64,000 nucleotides of DNA. Origin: Hormiphora californensis. Its lineage: Eukaryota; Ctenophora; Tentaculata; Cydippida; Pleurobrachiidae. The stretch spans positions 3,435,409 to 3,499,408 of the forward strand of contig CM035351.1 in the NCBI GenBank assembly GCA_020137815.1, written 5' to 3'. The notes beneath the pieces are model-generated. The model was not told where the DNA came from. It was given only the letters and a program-made list of their open reading frames with translations, and ran no database searches. Position numbers and translations under genes: made by a program. Numbering within the stretch: position 1 is the stretch's first letter; each line of letters begins with the position of its first letter. Shown in pieces: positions 41,399-53,779 of this stretch.

Positions 41399-41494
41399 TG
41401 AGTAAATAGGATTCAAGTACAGGAGTGTGTGCGAGCGTGTGTACATAGTGCCAGCAGGTGGGTTTGCACTTGAGCACAGACAGAGAGCTAGAGG

Positions 41495-41540
<46 letters not shown>

Positions 41541-41543
41541 AAA

Positions 41544-41574
<31 letters not shown>

Positions 41575-41589
41575 GAGAGAGAGAGGAGA

Positions 41590-41640
<51 letters not shown>

Positions 41641-41645
41641 AGATA
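41331..41645 (+). repeat. (GA)n microsatellite cluster
   Basis: Two GA blocks (about 41,331-41,396 and 41,490-41,645, with AGAA and AGGA interruptions). Long Ser-Leu or Arg-Glu ORFs here are not genes. Confidence 0.95.
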
Positions 41646-42303
41646 GATAGAGATAGAGAAAGAGAGAAGGGGTGAGAGAGAGGGGTATAGTATTGAGAGA
41701 AGACCAAAGGTAGAGTGAGATAAAGGCTATTATAGTCCTTAGAAATGGGATTTAAGTGTACACACAACGACTTGTACAACTATCATGCTCCTATTGCAGG
41801 AGAGTTGTATGTGAGGGCCCGATGGAGCTTCTATTCAATAGTGTGTCTGTGAACCTCAAACAACTACCACTCCTCTCTTTTGTGTGTGAGGTAGTGCTTG
41901 TACACTACAGTCACTGGAGAACAAACAATAGAAACACGGAAGTTATGAACAATTTTCAATACGAAAATAACAGGCACACACATACACTTGTTCAGATCAA
42001 AAACACAAAAGCTTCTTCCAAGTCAGCGAGGAGATCGAGAACCACAAAATAATGTTGGAATGTGGAACTTGCCAAAAACAAGCGGCTTCCCAGATATTCA
42101 AATAGTTGCACAACGGCGTGATAGTTCTCTCAGAGACATGAGCGCGGCAGCAGAGAGAAAAATACAATCCTTTGACATTCACACTCACTACTCAGTCATA
42201 AAATATATATTTGGGGTAATCAAACCAGCGATCACCCCTCCCCAATAAATCCCTTTCTCTCTCTAACACAATGACACATGAACTATGAAGATCTATAAGG
42301 TCT

Positions 42304-42773
42304 CTAACTCTCTGTTATCGGGGTATGATATCTGACCCTTTCCGCGGCCAGATAGTACTTTGTAGTATCAGCCATTAGATACCACCCCAGGGGCCCGACA
42401 TCACAATCGGCACATGAGAGGAACTTGTGTTCCCCAACCTGCATGCTAACTCCAATATTCTCAAATGCCATGACATTGGGAAACAACCAGAAGGTAGTGA
42501 CAGTCTCTGATTCCGGAGCGTCCTGTCGGTACCTCCCCATTGACATTTCCTGGGTTACAAGGGTTCCTGCCCCAGCCAGGGAGATCTTGCTGGGACACCG
42601 CGGACAGTAAATCTCGGGACAGGGCGCCCCAACTCGGCCATTCCTTCACTCCACTGTACAAGGTTGGCTGGAGGGGCAGGGGGAGCAAAGCAACCACCAC
42701 CTCCTCCACCACCGCCGCCGCCCATCAGCAGTTTTTGGAGTTCCTGCATTTGTTCTGGAGTCAGTTCGGACAT
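42304..42773 (-). CDS. RABIF: RABIF / MSS4, Rab chaperone and exchange factor
   Basis: Zinc protein that binds nucleotide-free exocytic Rabs such as Rab3 and Rab8. The body reads EIYCPRCPSKISLAGAGTLV, then FPNVMAFENIGVSMQVGEHK and FLSCADCDVGPLGWYLMADT. The pairs C-x2-C in YCPRC and CADC are the four zinc ligands, and FENIG/CADCxxGPxGW is diagnostic. The likely start is ATG at 42,773 (MSELTPEQMQELQKLL, then a glycine run), but that frame and the body frame differ by one base near 42,640-42,644, where the family's EGRN stretch would be; probably a missing base. Single exon. It lies 569 bp downstream of the Rab3-like gene. Confidence 0.85.
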
Positions 42774-43341
42774 GGTTTGGGGCACTTTGCGTACGCTGCA
42801 GGGGAGGTGTGAGATAGAGGGTGTGTGGTGGGGAGAAAAGGGGAGAGACAGAGGGATACCAAAAAATAAAAACGAGGGGGTTTTCTTGCGCAATCAACAT
42901 AATCTTTGCATGTAGTGTTCTATATTATGTGCGTCACAAAATCACATCTGATCATCACAAGAACAATTGTGTTAATTAATTAAATATGTTAATTAAGCGA
43001 AATTTTAAACTTCAGACTTAAAACAAATACAAACTCATTCATTCACAGTATGTTATGTTTCAATTAAAAGAAAATAAGGTGCTAGGTATTACACAAAACA
43101 ACAGGGTGACTCTTACAAACAAACAAACAAACAGACAAGCTTTCACACAAACACCTCTCTAGTCTCTACAACATCAAAAAACCACGTTTCTTCACCGCCT
43201 TCTACTCCCTTGTACCACCTTCTCTAAATAATATTAGTCCAGCTCTCTGACTATGATACATCTCACTATAATACACGTCTCCTTGAATGAGATATTTCCT
43301 TCTCACACCAGGGAGGTATTGCCCCTCTCAGAGTGTGAATC

Positions 43342-45595
43342 TCAACACGAGGCACAAGAGGCATCTATTGGTTTCTGGTCTAACGAGACTAGTTCTGGTT
43401 TGTTTCCTTCCGTCTCAACCGTATCTGCCATCTGGAGAAAGAGCGGGATGTTTAAATCTGGATCAAAGATGCTAATAGAGGATCTGGGGATTATTAATCT
43501 GGGAAAATGAGGGATGGGATGGGTTTAGAGAGGTAAAATAGGTATATGGGATGTTAGGAAAAGGGGCTATATAATGGTCGGTCCTCATGGAACGACGGGG
43601 CAACACAAAAAGGATCCCAAGATAGTCGGTCCAATATCGTTATTATGGACGGATGCCAACAATGAACATGCCTGTAATTTCCAGCGATATCTAGAGATAG
43701 ATATCTATAGAGAGTTATCTAGAGAGATGTCTGTCCGATCTCATTATAAACACACGTACGATCGTGGTTTTACAAGTTACACAATCCTAACTACTAAACC
43801 TCAAACTCAAGAAAGTTTTTGAAAAACATACCTGTACACAGATAGCGTTTACTAGCGCACTGAAGGTTTGATTCACACTGTCAGATGTTTTAGCGCTGGC
43901 CTCGAAAAACTCATAACCCAGCTCGTTAGCCAAATCCTGGGGATCAGACGGTTAGTTAACTCAGTAATTACTACCCTAACTACCCTTCACCAGCTCTCGA
44001 GGAAGTAGGAAATATACTATCTTTACTATTGTAGCACTAGGTCCTCTCTATCTCTCCCTGTTTCGCCTTCTCTTTATTCTAGCTAAAACATGTTGTCTTG
44101 CAATAATGTCTGTGTCATTAATTGCACAGTATGTATAATCTCACCGATTATAAATGCTCTATTATAACAGAGAAAGGGAGTGTGTGCTGTGCAATACAAG
44201 TACTATAAAGAGCTGATGCTGCAAGTTGTAGCATAATGTAATTGCACCCCCCCCCCATACAGTGCACAATGAATTATATGGTGCAATCTACTGCAACAAG
44301 ACATTGCATAACTACTTCTTGAACTGTTATACAGAGAAAGTGCTTATTGCAGTACTGCAGAGGCTCTTAATTCTATCTTCCCCCAGAATTCTCTCTTCCT
44401 AAGAATTTGTATGTAAATCGAACCCCCCCCCCAATGCCCCCCTCCCCAAAAACACCTCTTCCCAAAAGTACCTTTCCTCGTTGTGTGGGAACTGCCCGCT
44501 TGGTCCTCTAGATCGCATTTATTGGCCACTATAATCACTTGGGCATGCCCAAAGCTATGCTGTTGCACCTTATGATAGTGAATCTGAGGTTAGGGGAGGG
44601 GCTGCTACACATAGAAATGCTGGAAAAGTGCTGCAGCTGAGAGGTTACATTCCATACACACACAATGATGAGAGAAATGATGACAAGCACAGGAATCTTA
44701 CGAACAAAGAGTCGAGAATTTGTTTACAGGAACCGGTAATGTAGGTAAAGTGAATCACCGGTTCATAAAATCTAGACTTATTTAAATTGTGCTTGAAATA
44801 CATTTCACAGTCCCCAAAATAAAGTATGTACACAGACATGAAAACACAATTTACACGACATATAGACGCTTACCTAGATCTTATATCATACAGTTGACCT
44901 TTAACAAGAAAATATAAAGTTGTGGCGCAATACAAAAACAAAAAGCAATGCTATTAATACATACCAGCAAGAGAGCAGAAAAATAAACGGTGAGAGAAAA
45001 GATACAATGGGAGGAGAAATGAAACCTACCTGGCTCAGCCAATTCCGAACATCGAGGAATGATGTTTCGCTGGTGATATCATACATCAGTAGGAAGCCCA
45101 TGGCATGACGGTAATACTGGGTGGTGATGATTTTATACCGCTCCTGACCCGCGGTGTCCCATACCTGAAAAAGGAGGCTCAATAAGCATGGAAGTTACCG
45201 TAGACAAAAACACGGGTAGAGGTGAGTTCAGGAGAATGGGGTAATTAAAAATGGGTACCTGGAGTTTTATCCGTCGTTCCCCGACTCGCACTGTTTTCAC
45301 TTTGAAGTCAATGCCGACCGTGCTTACAAATGCCGGGTTAAACTTTCCTTCACAATACTGAAACAGGATGATAATGTGAAAATATCGTGAGACAAAAATG
45401 GATGAAATCAAATTTAAAATCACAGATTGGGTGATCTATCGGTGAAACCAATACCTGTAACAAAAATGAGGTCTTCCCAACGCCAGAATTCCCGATCAGG
45501 AGGATTTTGAACATACAGTCGAAGTTCATGTCGCTGTACTCGGCGCCCGGAGGCGCACACAGCTCACTTGACTCAGCTGCAGCGGTTGGCGACAT
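43342..45595 (-). CDS. Rab3-like small GTPase
   Basis: Regulator of vesicle exocytosis. Exons: 45455-45595, 45259-45357, 45030-45164, 44472-44583, 43832-43936, 43342-43431 (about 226 aa). Motifs: [20 protein letters not shown] (P loop), [14 protein letters not shown] (switch I, typical of Rab3), [20 protein letters not shown] (switch II), [12 protein letters not shown] and [16 protein letters not shown]. Exon 4 has one extra G in GCGGGCAG. Without it the exon reads AVPTQRGK and joins exon 5 ([10 protein letters not shown]) in phase. The tail is PIDASCASC. Start is the ATG of [13 protein letters not shown]. The gene is 164 bp downstream of the mL41 stop. Confidence 0.9.
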
Positions 45596-45758
45596 CTCTA
45601 CATGCTATTTTACAGTTCTACCTACAGATGCAAGAATACTGTTAAAGAACTTTAACATGGTAAGACGTAGATAAAGAAACAAGAATTCGGGAACAAATGT
45701 TGGGCGATAAGAAATGTGTACAAAAGTAATAAATTAACAACTCTCCGTAAAACATCAT

Positions 45759-46187
45759 CTACTTAAAACTGCCTTTGTTTATTGAAATAGTGTCCAAGTA
45801 TTCAGACACAGTTGCCGGCGCCTCCGATTTTATATCTAACTCTTCTGATACGAAAGCTTTTAATTGAAAGTTTCGTAAATTTGGTACAACAAATTTGGGT
45901 ACAGAGAGAGGGTCCAGAGCCATCATACTGCCATCCTCAGTTTGTTTGCTGAGCCTAGTTGTTCCCCTTAAATCGTGCCTCCACACAGAACCATATCGAT
46001 CATCTTTACCCGTCTTAGGTCCACGATGAGATAGAAGCTTGATGAACCGGGCACGGCACACTGACGATCCGGTGACCGTACTGACCAGCCCTTTTGTCAT
46101 AACTACAAGAATGTTGTATTTAATTCGTGCTGTATCTTTTTGGACGCTAAACACTCGAGAAAAAAGGTAGAAACCTGCACCAGACAT
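45759..46187 (-). CDS. MRPL41: Mitochondrial ribosomal protein mL41
   Basis: Open exon ending SINKGSFK. The core VPKFVVPNLRNFQLKAFVSE matches the mL41 signature (VP.FVVPDL..FKLKPYVS), preceded by a basic HRGPKTGKDDRYGSVWRHDL, as in the family. A large-subunit protein near the mitoribosome exit tunnel. The ATG at 46,100 (MTKGLVSTVTG) gives the more usual amino end; the first ATG at 46,187 would add 29 residues. Confidence 0.8.
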   Translation of the reverse strand: MSGAGFYLFSRVFSVQKDTARIKYNILVVMTKGLVSTVTGSSVCRARFIKLLSHRGPKTGKDDRYGSVWRHDLRGTTRLSKQTEDGSMMALDPLSVPKFVVPNLRNFQLKAFVSEELDIKSEAPATVSEYLDTISINKGSFK

Positions 46188-46538
46188 GGGAAGTCACAGA
46201 GAAATTTCTGATTTTTCGGGTCGTTTTAAAAAATTTGACATCTGCATCGAGCTGGCTGATTTTCATTTTGACAGTTTCATGCGCGGCTTAAATTGTTTTA
46301 GTGCGCGTTACTATATTTGCGCGTACCCGTTGGCTGACCATAGCTTACTTTGTTTATTAAAGAAAGGATTGCGCGCTCCTGGACCAACAAGGCGCCAAGT
46401 ATGGACCACATCGAAAACAAGCGGTTAAGGCAATTTGAACAAAAAATAGCGTATATTTTACACATGTTGGGGACTGTACCGATCATGATTCACCAAAATA
46501 AATTACACGTTCTAAAGCTAAAAACCACGATTAAAATA

Positions 46539-46989
46539 TCAATCTGCAGTAGCCCCTGTCTTTAACCCGAAACACGACACCATACAAAAATTGGGATTTC
46601 TCCGAACTTCTTTGCGGCTGAGACGCCGTATGATTGTTCTTTTGACGGATTTTCTCTCTGCAATTGTGTCCGGTAACGATCCGACAGAGGAGCATTTCTT
46701 CTGAAGCTCTAAACATGGTGGAGACTTCTTCGATTCGATGTTCGATGTACTGTAAATAGAAATGTGTTAAAGCAGGTACACAAGATAAAAAGTTGAATGT
46801 GGTGATGCAATTGTTGCAAAATACCTCGCAAATCTTCGGTGGAAGCACTTTTTGAATGCCTTGAGAGAGCTAGCATTGCTCTTGGTACTTTTGATTGTGC
46901 TGGTAGCACTTGTAATTACAGTTGCCGAACTCTCTTCGCTAGCTATCCTTTTCCGCAGGGTATCACTTCCCGTCCCAGTAGCCGTCACA
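46539..46989 (-). CDS. Unrecognised small basic protein, at least two exons
   Basis: Exon 46825-46989 (acceptor cttcag/TGTGACGG; SDTLRKRIASEESSATVITS, S/T/K-rich) joins exon 46539-46749 in phase to give FARSTSNIESKKSPPCLE, then SVKRTIIRRLSRKEVRRNPN and a stop. No ATG in the first exon, so an upstream exon is missing. No family recognised. Coding status rests on matching splice phases and an open, strongly basic end. Confidence 0.4.
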
Positions 46990-47529
46990 CTGAAGAGAAT
47001 GGTGTAAAGAGAGAGATAGAGATAGAGAGAGGGCGAGAGAGATAGGGAGGGGGGCGATAAAGAGATAGAAAGATAGCAGGATATAATGTCCCTAGTCTAA
47101 TTTTGAACATATAACCACGTTATGGCCCCCTGTGTCATACACAGTGCACACACAATCTTATCATGTAGGTAGTAAGTAGGCGAGTTAGCTGAGGGTACAT
47201 GATACAGTGAACAGTGGTTTGATTCTAGATAAATCATGATTCTAACTAAATGGGTATCACGATACCCCCCCCCCCATAAACATTGGGGGTATATTTTTCC
47301 TAGTTTGTGATTTGTGATGGTACATAGTTCGATAGAAGCAGGATGTTTATTTAACGCTCAAACGCTGTTATATGTAGAAAATCGCAGCGTTGCTTTGGTG
47401 TGGTGTATATATTGGTTTGCCATATATCTATCACAATCGATCAGTTCCCTTTTTCTCAAAAACTTTGCAGATTTATTCACAGTTATCACTATTTTTATCA
47501 GAACTGTTTTATGTCCAAGGATCAGTAAA

Positions 47530-48607
47530 ATGAGGAGGTGTTTTGCTACCATGCCCTACGGTGGATGGATACTACAACGGCTCCTCTACATCATTTCCAT
47601 TATTGTTATCTGCTATGTCTTCATAGGCTACTCCGAGGCAATTTGGTACTTTATCGATAGTGCTGTTAGTGACCCTGATTCTCATCGACCCGATTCTGAT
47701 TCTCATCGGCCCGACTCTGATTCTCAACAACCCGATTCTCAACAATCTGTGATCTCAACCCAACCACGACCGCCGGTTATTCCACCGAGTGATCCTATGG
47801 AGTTGTGGGTCCCCCTGCTCGAGCCAGAGGATGTTCAGGAACGGTTCAAAGAGAGAAACAAGGTGGTCAAGGATCTGTGTGATTTGATGGAGTCTCCTGA
47901 TTTCGAGCAGAGCAACATGTATTATTTCCCGAATCTGAGAGCCACGTGGATACCTGTTTTTGGAGCGGACAGTGCCCTGTGGAAAAAGTTCTTCATCAAC
48001 CAATACGCAAGCAAACGATCTGGTAGGGCTGGTGATCCGAATAATCTTGGTCTGCTTAGCAAGTATCTCCTACAATACAAAACGGTAATGGAAGGGACCG
48101 GTAGAAAATCAAGGCATTTCACTAAAGAGCCAGATGAGGTAGTGAGATTCACGGTGATCAGACATCCTCTGTCCAGGCTAATTACACACTTCCGGAAACC
48201 ACAGTTAGAAAGAGGTGAACTTGCTGCCCTAAAGGATCAGTGGGTTCGCCCTTCCATCTTATTGGGTCCGAAACGATCCAAACTGGGACAGATGAACAGA
48301 AATATAGTTTCGAGCTGGAGTTGAATGATTGGATAGACGGGAAAGTTAACTCCTGAACAATCACCTAAACAATCCCCTACTATCTCCACCAACATTCCCT
48401 GAGTTTGTCCGGTTTATTGTGGATGCGGCCGATAAAGGGGACGAAAGGGCGTATAACGTCCACTGGAGACCCATATCAGAATGGCTGGACATCTGCCAAA
48501 ATGACATTCGACATAATTGTTAAACATGAAAAAGTGGAGTCAGAAATTCCTGTTCTACTTGAGAAAACTTCATATTACGATTCACGAGGATTACTTTCTT
48601 CTAGCTG
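47530..48607 (+). pseudogene. Carbohydrate sulfotransferase-like, frame-broken
   Basis: Type II membrane topology: short basic start MRRCFATMPYGGWILQRLLY, then the hydrophobic segment IISIIVICYVFIGYSEAIW, then a D/S/Q repeat stem. The catalytic half has RFTVIRHPLSRLITHFR, the 3'-phosphate-binding motif of HNK-1/chondroitin-type sulfotransferases. It later continues in other frames: FPEFVRFIVDAADK, NVHWRPISEWLDICQ, then FDIIVKHEKVESEIPVLLEK. At least two or three frame changes (near 48,285, 48,375 and 48,500) are needed. Single exon. An ATG at 47,314 in the same frame would add 72 residues. Either a decayed retrocopy or a good gene with base errors. Confidence 0.65.
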
Positions 48608-49369
48608 ATAGAGCTGATAGGTATCAACATAGAAGATTACATGGGACAACTTAGTAAGCAAGCATCAGGAGAAAATAAACGCTTTTTATGATATGGATTA
48701 TAGGATCTTTGGGTATCAACCAGTCTTTGTAAATAGCAACTAACAATGTAACTCTTGAAAATTGAAATGTTCTCGTAATATATCTTATCTGTTCGTTGTA
48801 TAGAGTTTACTTTGACATCAAAAAGTACGTGTTTTCAAGATGATGTGAATGTTGTGAGACAGTGAAAACTACCCAATCTAATAAGAGAGGTCTCTGCGAC
48901 CCCATAAAACTTGCCACGTGGCATGGATTGCCCCGATAGGAGATAGAAAACTAATTGAAACAAGGAATTGCCACAACATGTATAAACATTTCACCTTGAT
49001 AGTCTGTAGACGTTCTCGTGTTTTGGGTGTTGAGGGATACTGGATAGAAACTTGCATATCAGGTACATTTTACTCTCCTGAAAATGATAGATTGTGAGGG
49101 AGTTTTTACCTTTGAAAAGAGAGAGAGGGAGAGAGAAAGAAGGGTAAGGTCAGTTGTTACTATCACTATAAAACAAACAAACCAGATAACACCACTATAT
49201 GAGCATAACACCACCATTAGAGTGCTCATGAGTGTGGTGGTTGTGATTTATACAACTAGTAACTACATAACATAATGTGTTGAGCAACTTCGTCGATATA
49301 TTATATATTCACTCTCACTCTCAATCTTATTCTCTCTCAATAGTAAAAGTAACGATCTCACTTCTCTCT

Positions 49370-49858
49370 CTATAGTAAAAGTAACGATCTCACTTCACGT
49401 ACCAATTGCTCGGGTGTCTCTGTGTTGTTTCCCTCAGTGGCCATGGTAAAGTAGTTGGTCAACATGTCCTGTTGATACTGGGGTCGTTCCTCACATAGCA
49501 CGATATCAACATGCTCAAATTCAGCCTTGATGTTCAGTTGTTTTGTCAGGATGGTCGTCTTGGAAATGGGCAGGTACCTAGAGGGGCGAGGGGTATGTTT
49601 TATAATTATGGAATAATAACGACGAGGTGGTTGAATGTGTTATTCGCTTCAAGATAATATATTGTTGTCTGTTGAGTACAGGACACACCCGGAATGCCCC
49701 CCCCCCCCCCACCCGGGATCTGTCTACAATAGCAGTCAGGACTCAGCAAGCTAGAGACGGATAGAGAAGGATAAAGAGTTGCATATGTTGTGTGTGTAAT
49801 GTAGACAATATGGAAGAGAAGTAAAACACGAAGTAATATGTTATGTAGAATAGAGAGA

Positions 49859-49943
<85 letters not shown>

Positions 49944-52900
49944 AGAGAGAGAAAGAGAGAGAGAGAGAGAGATAAATGGCGGGGAGAAAGATGGTCAGAC
50001 TACATAATACAGTAGACAGTTCAAAGCTGTTATACTGTGTTACAGCAGTAGCTCAACAGTGTAATGTTAGATACACAGTGGTGTTCAAATACTACACAAC
50101 TCTATCTCTCACTCTCTCCCCTTTCTCTCTCTCACAGTTAAACCACACAATAAACCTCGCTCTCCTAATCTGTTACTGGGAGTTAAATACACTGCACTAA
50201 CCCACGCAAGAACCATTACTACCACTGTACTAACGAGAACCATTACCACCACTACCACCACGTACCACACCCAAATCACTATACTGTTATAGTATCAAGC
50301 CTTTTTCGACCCTCTCTCTCTCTCTCCAAGACCCCGCGTACGGTTAGAACATAACAACCAATCACTACACTATGTTACCTTGAGATCAGCTCAGCAGTAT
50401 CAGCAGTATCGGTTGGAGATGGAAAAGTCTGGATCAGTGGCGTATCTGAGGGGGAGGGGTGCCAACATACAATCCACAAGGGGTATAAATGGGTCGCCAT
50501 TATTCATCGGGAAGCAACGGACAGAAATGGGAACTGTCGTATGCAAGCTGAGGAGAGAGGGGGGTTATTAGTAATTTTGGTACAATATGGCTACTCGAAA
50601 TGTTAATATTGCACATTCTGCGCTACGAATATTAGTAAGAGAGAACCGGTCAGTCTACCACGGTCCAGTTCATAATGTTGAGCTATCCCCATTTTTTCAA
50701 CTCCTGACCCTGGAGAATGCCTTGTTGTTATACCCCCCCCCCACAATAAACTGTCCCGGTACTTGAATTGTGTCCCCGTATTCCCGGTACTCGTGTCTTC
50801 GTACTATACTTACGATAAGGGGTGTCTGGAAGCACTGTCGGGGGTCTCTTTCCAAAGGAAGATAGATTCCACCAAAATATATGGGCGCAAGGAGGTCTTG
50901 GTTGTCTTGAGAGTAGAGGTGACTGAATAAAAGGGCAATATGTTATACAGTGGAGAGAGATACTTGCATCATAAAATAAAAAGCATATAATATTATCAAC
51001 GATCCCTTTTTCGACAAGATATCTTAATAATAGTGTCAAACAAGCAAATGTTATATTTTGGCTATAACAATGTAGCAAACAAACAAACAAACAAATACTA
51101 AATGAACAAACAAACGAGCACAAAGTAAACAAACACAAGTCACAAAGTAAATAAACAAAGTATAAACAAACCAACACAAACAAACACAAAACAAAGTACA
51201 AACAAAAACAAACAAACAATATATCTCACCTCATGGCAACTACGATTATGGGCCTGTAGAGGACGTTAGCGAGCACAAACACATGGAAATCCTCTAGGGA
51301 ACGGTACTTCACTTTGTTTAGTGAATCCATACTATAATAATCGCTGTCATTCCCTCCCTCACCAGGAGAGGAACTTTCACTGAGAGAGAGATGTGTGTTG
51401 TTTTAGCTATCATCATCAAAGGTGAGTCTATTTTAACTTCCTATTTCCTACACGGTCCTTGACCCTTCTATTTTACAACAAGACCAGCAGGAACAACACT
51501 GTACAACTCCACAGAATTAGAATTCAGATTCACCCCGGCATACTAACCACACCCCTTTCCCCCAAGCAGCCCGGACGATGGGGGTCTAAATGTATTACCT
51601 TTCCGATGGTTTGCGGAGTGGAGCTGGAGAGGACATGGTAAGGATTTCCTCCCACTCACTGCTCCACTGGTCCTCCGTTAATTCGATCTTGAAACCAAAC
51701 TCCCGGAATCGTAGCTCCATCTCGTGCTGCCAGCGGCGCCGTAAACCTGTGTGGGAGAGAGATAATGAGAATGAGGAGGGCCGAGATGAAAGAATCAAGG
51801 AGATGAAAAACAACAAATATCATCAGCCTAAATTTTAGTTTTAGTAAAAATGTAATCAGAGCTGCTACACCGATTAATTAAACTTTAGGGAGGGGCTACA
51901 GTGAGTCAGTACATCGGTAAAGTAAGAAGGTGCTAATCTGGAGTGGTACTCAGTAAAAAAAGGGCACCGCAACACTTGATAACCTAATTTTAAATCACAT
52001 TAGGAGGTGACCTAATAAATATTCTACCCCATGTTCAATTTATCAGCTGTTGGTCTCACTGCAGTATTTTACACAGGCGATTGTATGACAATACAACTAA
52101 CACTCTCACCAACCAACTAACACATAGCTGTGAAGTAACATCTTGAATAACACACGAACATATGTTACACTGAAAGCCATCAGTTACACACGCACACGCA
52201 GAAAAACATACAAAACGACACGTTCTCACTAACTGTTTTAAAATTGTTTTGTGGGAAACCTTTTGTAATATATACCCCTATCTAAACTTATTCTTAGATA
52301 AACAAGAATAACTGCATTATGTTTCATAATGCTAATCCCCCCGCCAACCTATATTTTCATAACTATCTAAATCTAATTTGAAGGCGGGCCAGACATTTCT
52401 CATCATTTATCAATCACTCAAACCGTATGGAACTTGGTCTTGTGTTTTAGTAGCACTAAATTGCGTGCCAAAATGCGCGGCTCACACTTCCTGAAAACGT
52501 GCCATTGAAGTATTTGATGAAGGAGCAACACCGTTGTCCCTCGCAACTGAGCGTGTTACAGCCAGTTTTGTGACCGTGACACCTCACTAGTATGTAAACT
52601 TGTCGAATTCTAAACCCCTATGCCTTTTTACAAAAGGCATCCGGGTGAATACCTTCGGCATTCACCCGGGCGGGGAAAAAATTTGACATACTTGGTAGTT
52701 GCGGCAGTAGTTTATGGGTAGACCTCCTCAGTGTAAGTTGCTTATCATGAACCCCGTAAATACCCAAACTGGCAGCATGCATCAGGCAGTTACCATCGCC
52801 CCGTGTTATAACCGGGTAGAGCCTGTTTCTTGGCTCCTTAACCGCCCACCAATTGAGCTGGTGGCTCCCCTCCAGTCGCTCCAAAGTTTGTACATCAATG

Positions 52901-53489
52901 AGATTATCGAACAGAAATGATAACACCTCAGGTTCAAGGTTCAGCAGGTCAGGCAGGTAAAATAATTCTCGAGGTACATCCTCAGCCAAGGACGGCTCGA
53001 AATCTTTCTTTATTTTTTCATGAAGTGTGGTTATTAGGTGCTCAGGGCTACAGAAGGAGAAGCCCCGGTGATATCGGTTTAATCGCCGCTCCTCCGGATC
53101 ACAGGAACCCCCAGCAGTGCTGGTGAATTGAGGTACTCGGTGAACTAGCGGCGTCTCCTGAAATTGAAAGGGTCATGTTACAACACTTGTTGTTACTATC
53201 CAGGGAATATCAGACACACAATTTGTGCCTCTAGAGATTATCACACTGCCTACTGTTATTATACACGGTACAGGGTGTATGTTCCACTGTTTTAGGGGAT
53301 CACGATCACAATATATGCTGTTATATCAGTAGCTCTGTTTACCTTTTCGTCAGTAGAAATGGAGTGGAAAAGTTTGACGGCCTCCTCGACAGAGTTGTCC
53401 GTTATTTTAAGGAGGACATGAGCCACGGAGCTGTCCGTGAAGGTTTGGGATACGAACTCTGCAACACTCGTCTCGACATTCTCACCCAT
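49370..53489 (-). CDS. OTUD7/Cezanne-like OTU deubiquitinase
   Basis: Exons: 53343-53489, 52692-53157, 51599-51746, 51230-51379, 50814-50922, 50379-50547, 49370-49577. Amino end is a UBA-like helix bundle (VETSVAEFVSQTFTDSSVAH ... NSVEEAVKLFHSI). The OTU domain shows LNWWAVKEPRNRLYPVITRG, then DGNCLMHAASLGIYGVHD (catalytic Cys), RRRWQHEMELRFREFGF, FHVFVLANVLYRPIIVVA, APIYFGGIYLPLE and AYDSSHFCPLL (catalytic His). The last exon VLCEERPQYQQDMLTNYF resembles the Cezanne tail. Family members trim Lys11/Lys63 ubiquitin chains; specificity here is inferred. Exon 50379-50547 needs two single-base corrections. Confidence 0.85.
49855..49975 (+). repeat. (GA)n microsatellite
   Basis: About 120 bp of GA with ATA interruptions in an OTUD7-like gene intron. 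Confidence 0.95.
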
Positions 53490-53779
53490 GAAAGCCCATG
53501 CTAAACAGATATGGGGTAAATATTTAATGGTTGTTGAGTCAGTTAGAATGGGATATGGTTGGGTTACTACGGCAAGAGGAGTTACTCGGAATGGTAAGCA
53601 TTGGTAGTAGGCTGAGTCAATCAAAAAGTGAAACGGTATGAAAGATAAAAATGTGTTAAAATGAATAATTTAATTCGATGAAAAATAGACATATAATAAT
53701 ATGGTTTAAAAATGTTCATTTAAAACAACCCTGGTGTGCAACAAACACCTTCAAGTCCGAACCCCATGATCATCCCAAT

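Noticed and set aside
42555-42893. Longer RABIF start (MRKKTPSFLFFGIPLSLPF...) at 42,893
   Set aside because: The extension is open by chance and has a polypyrimidine/AG context; the family start is near MSELTPEQMQ, so it was not adopted.
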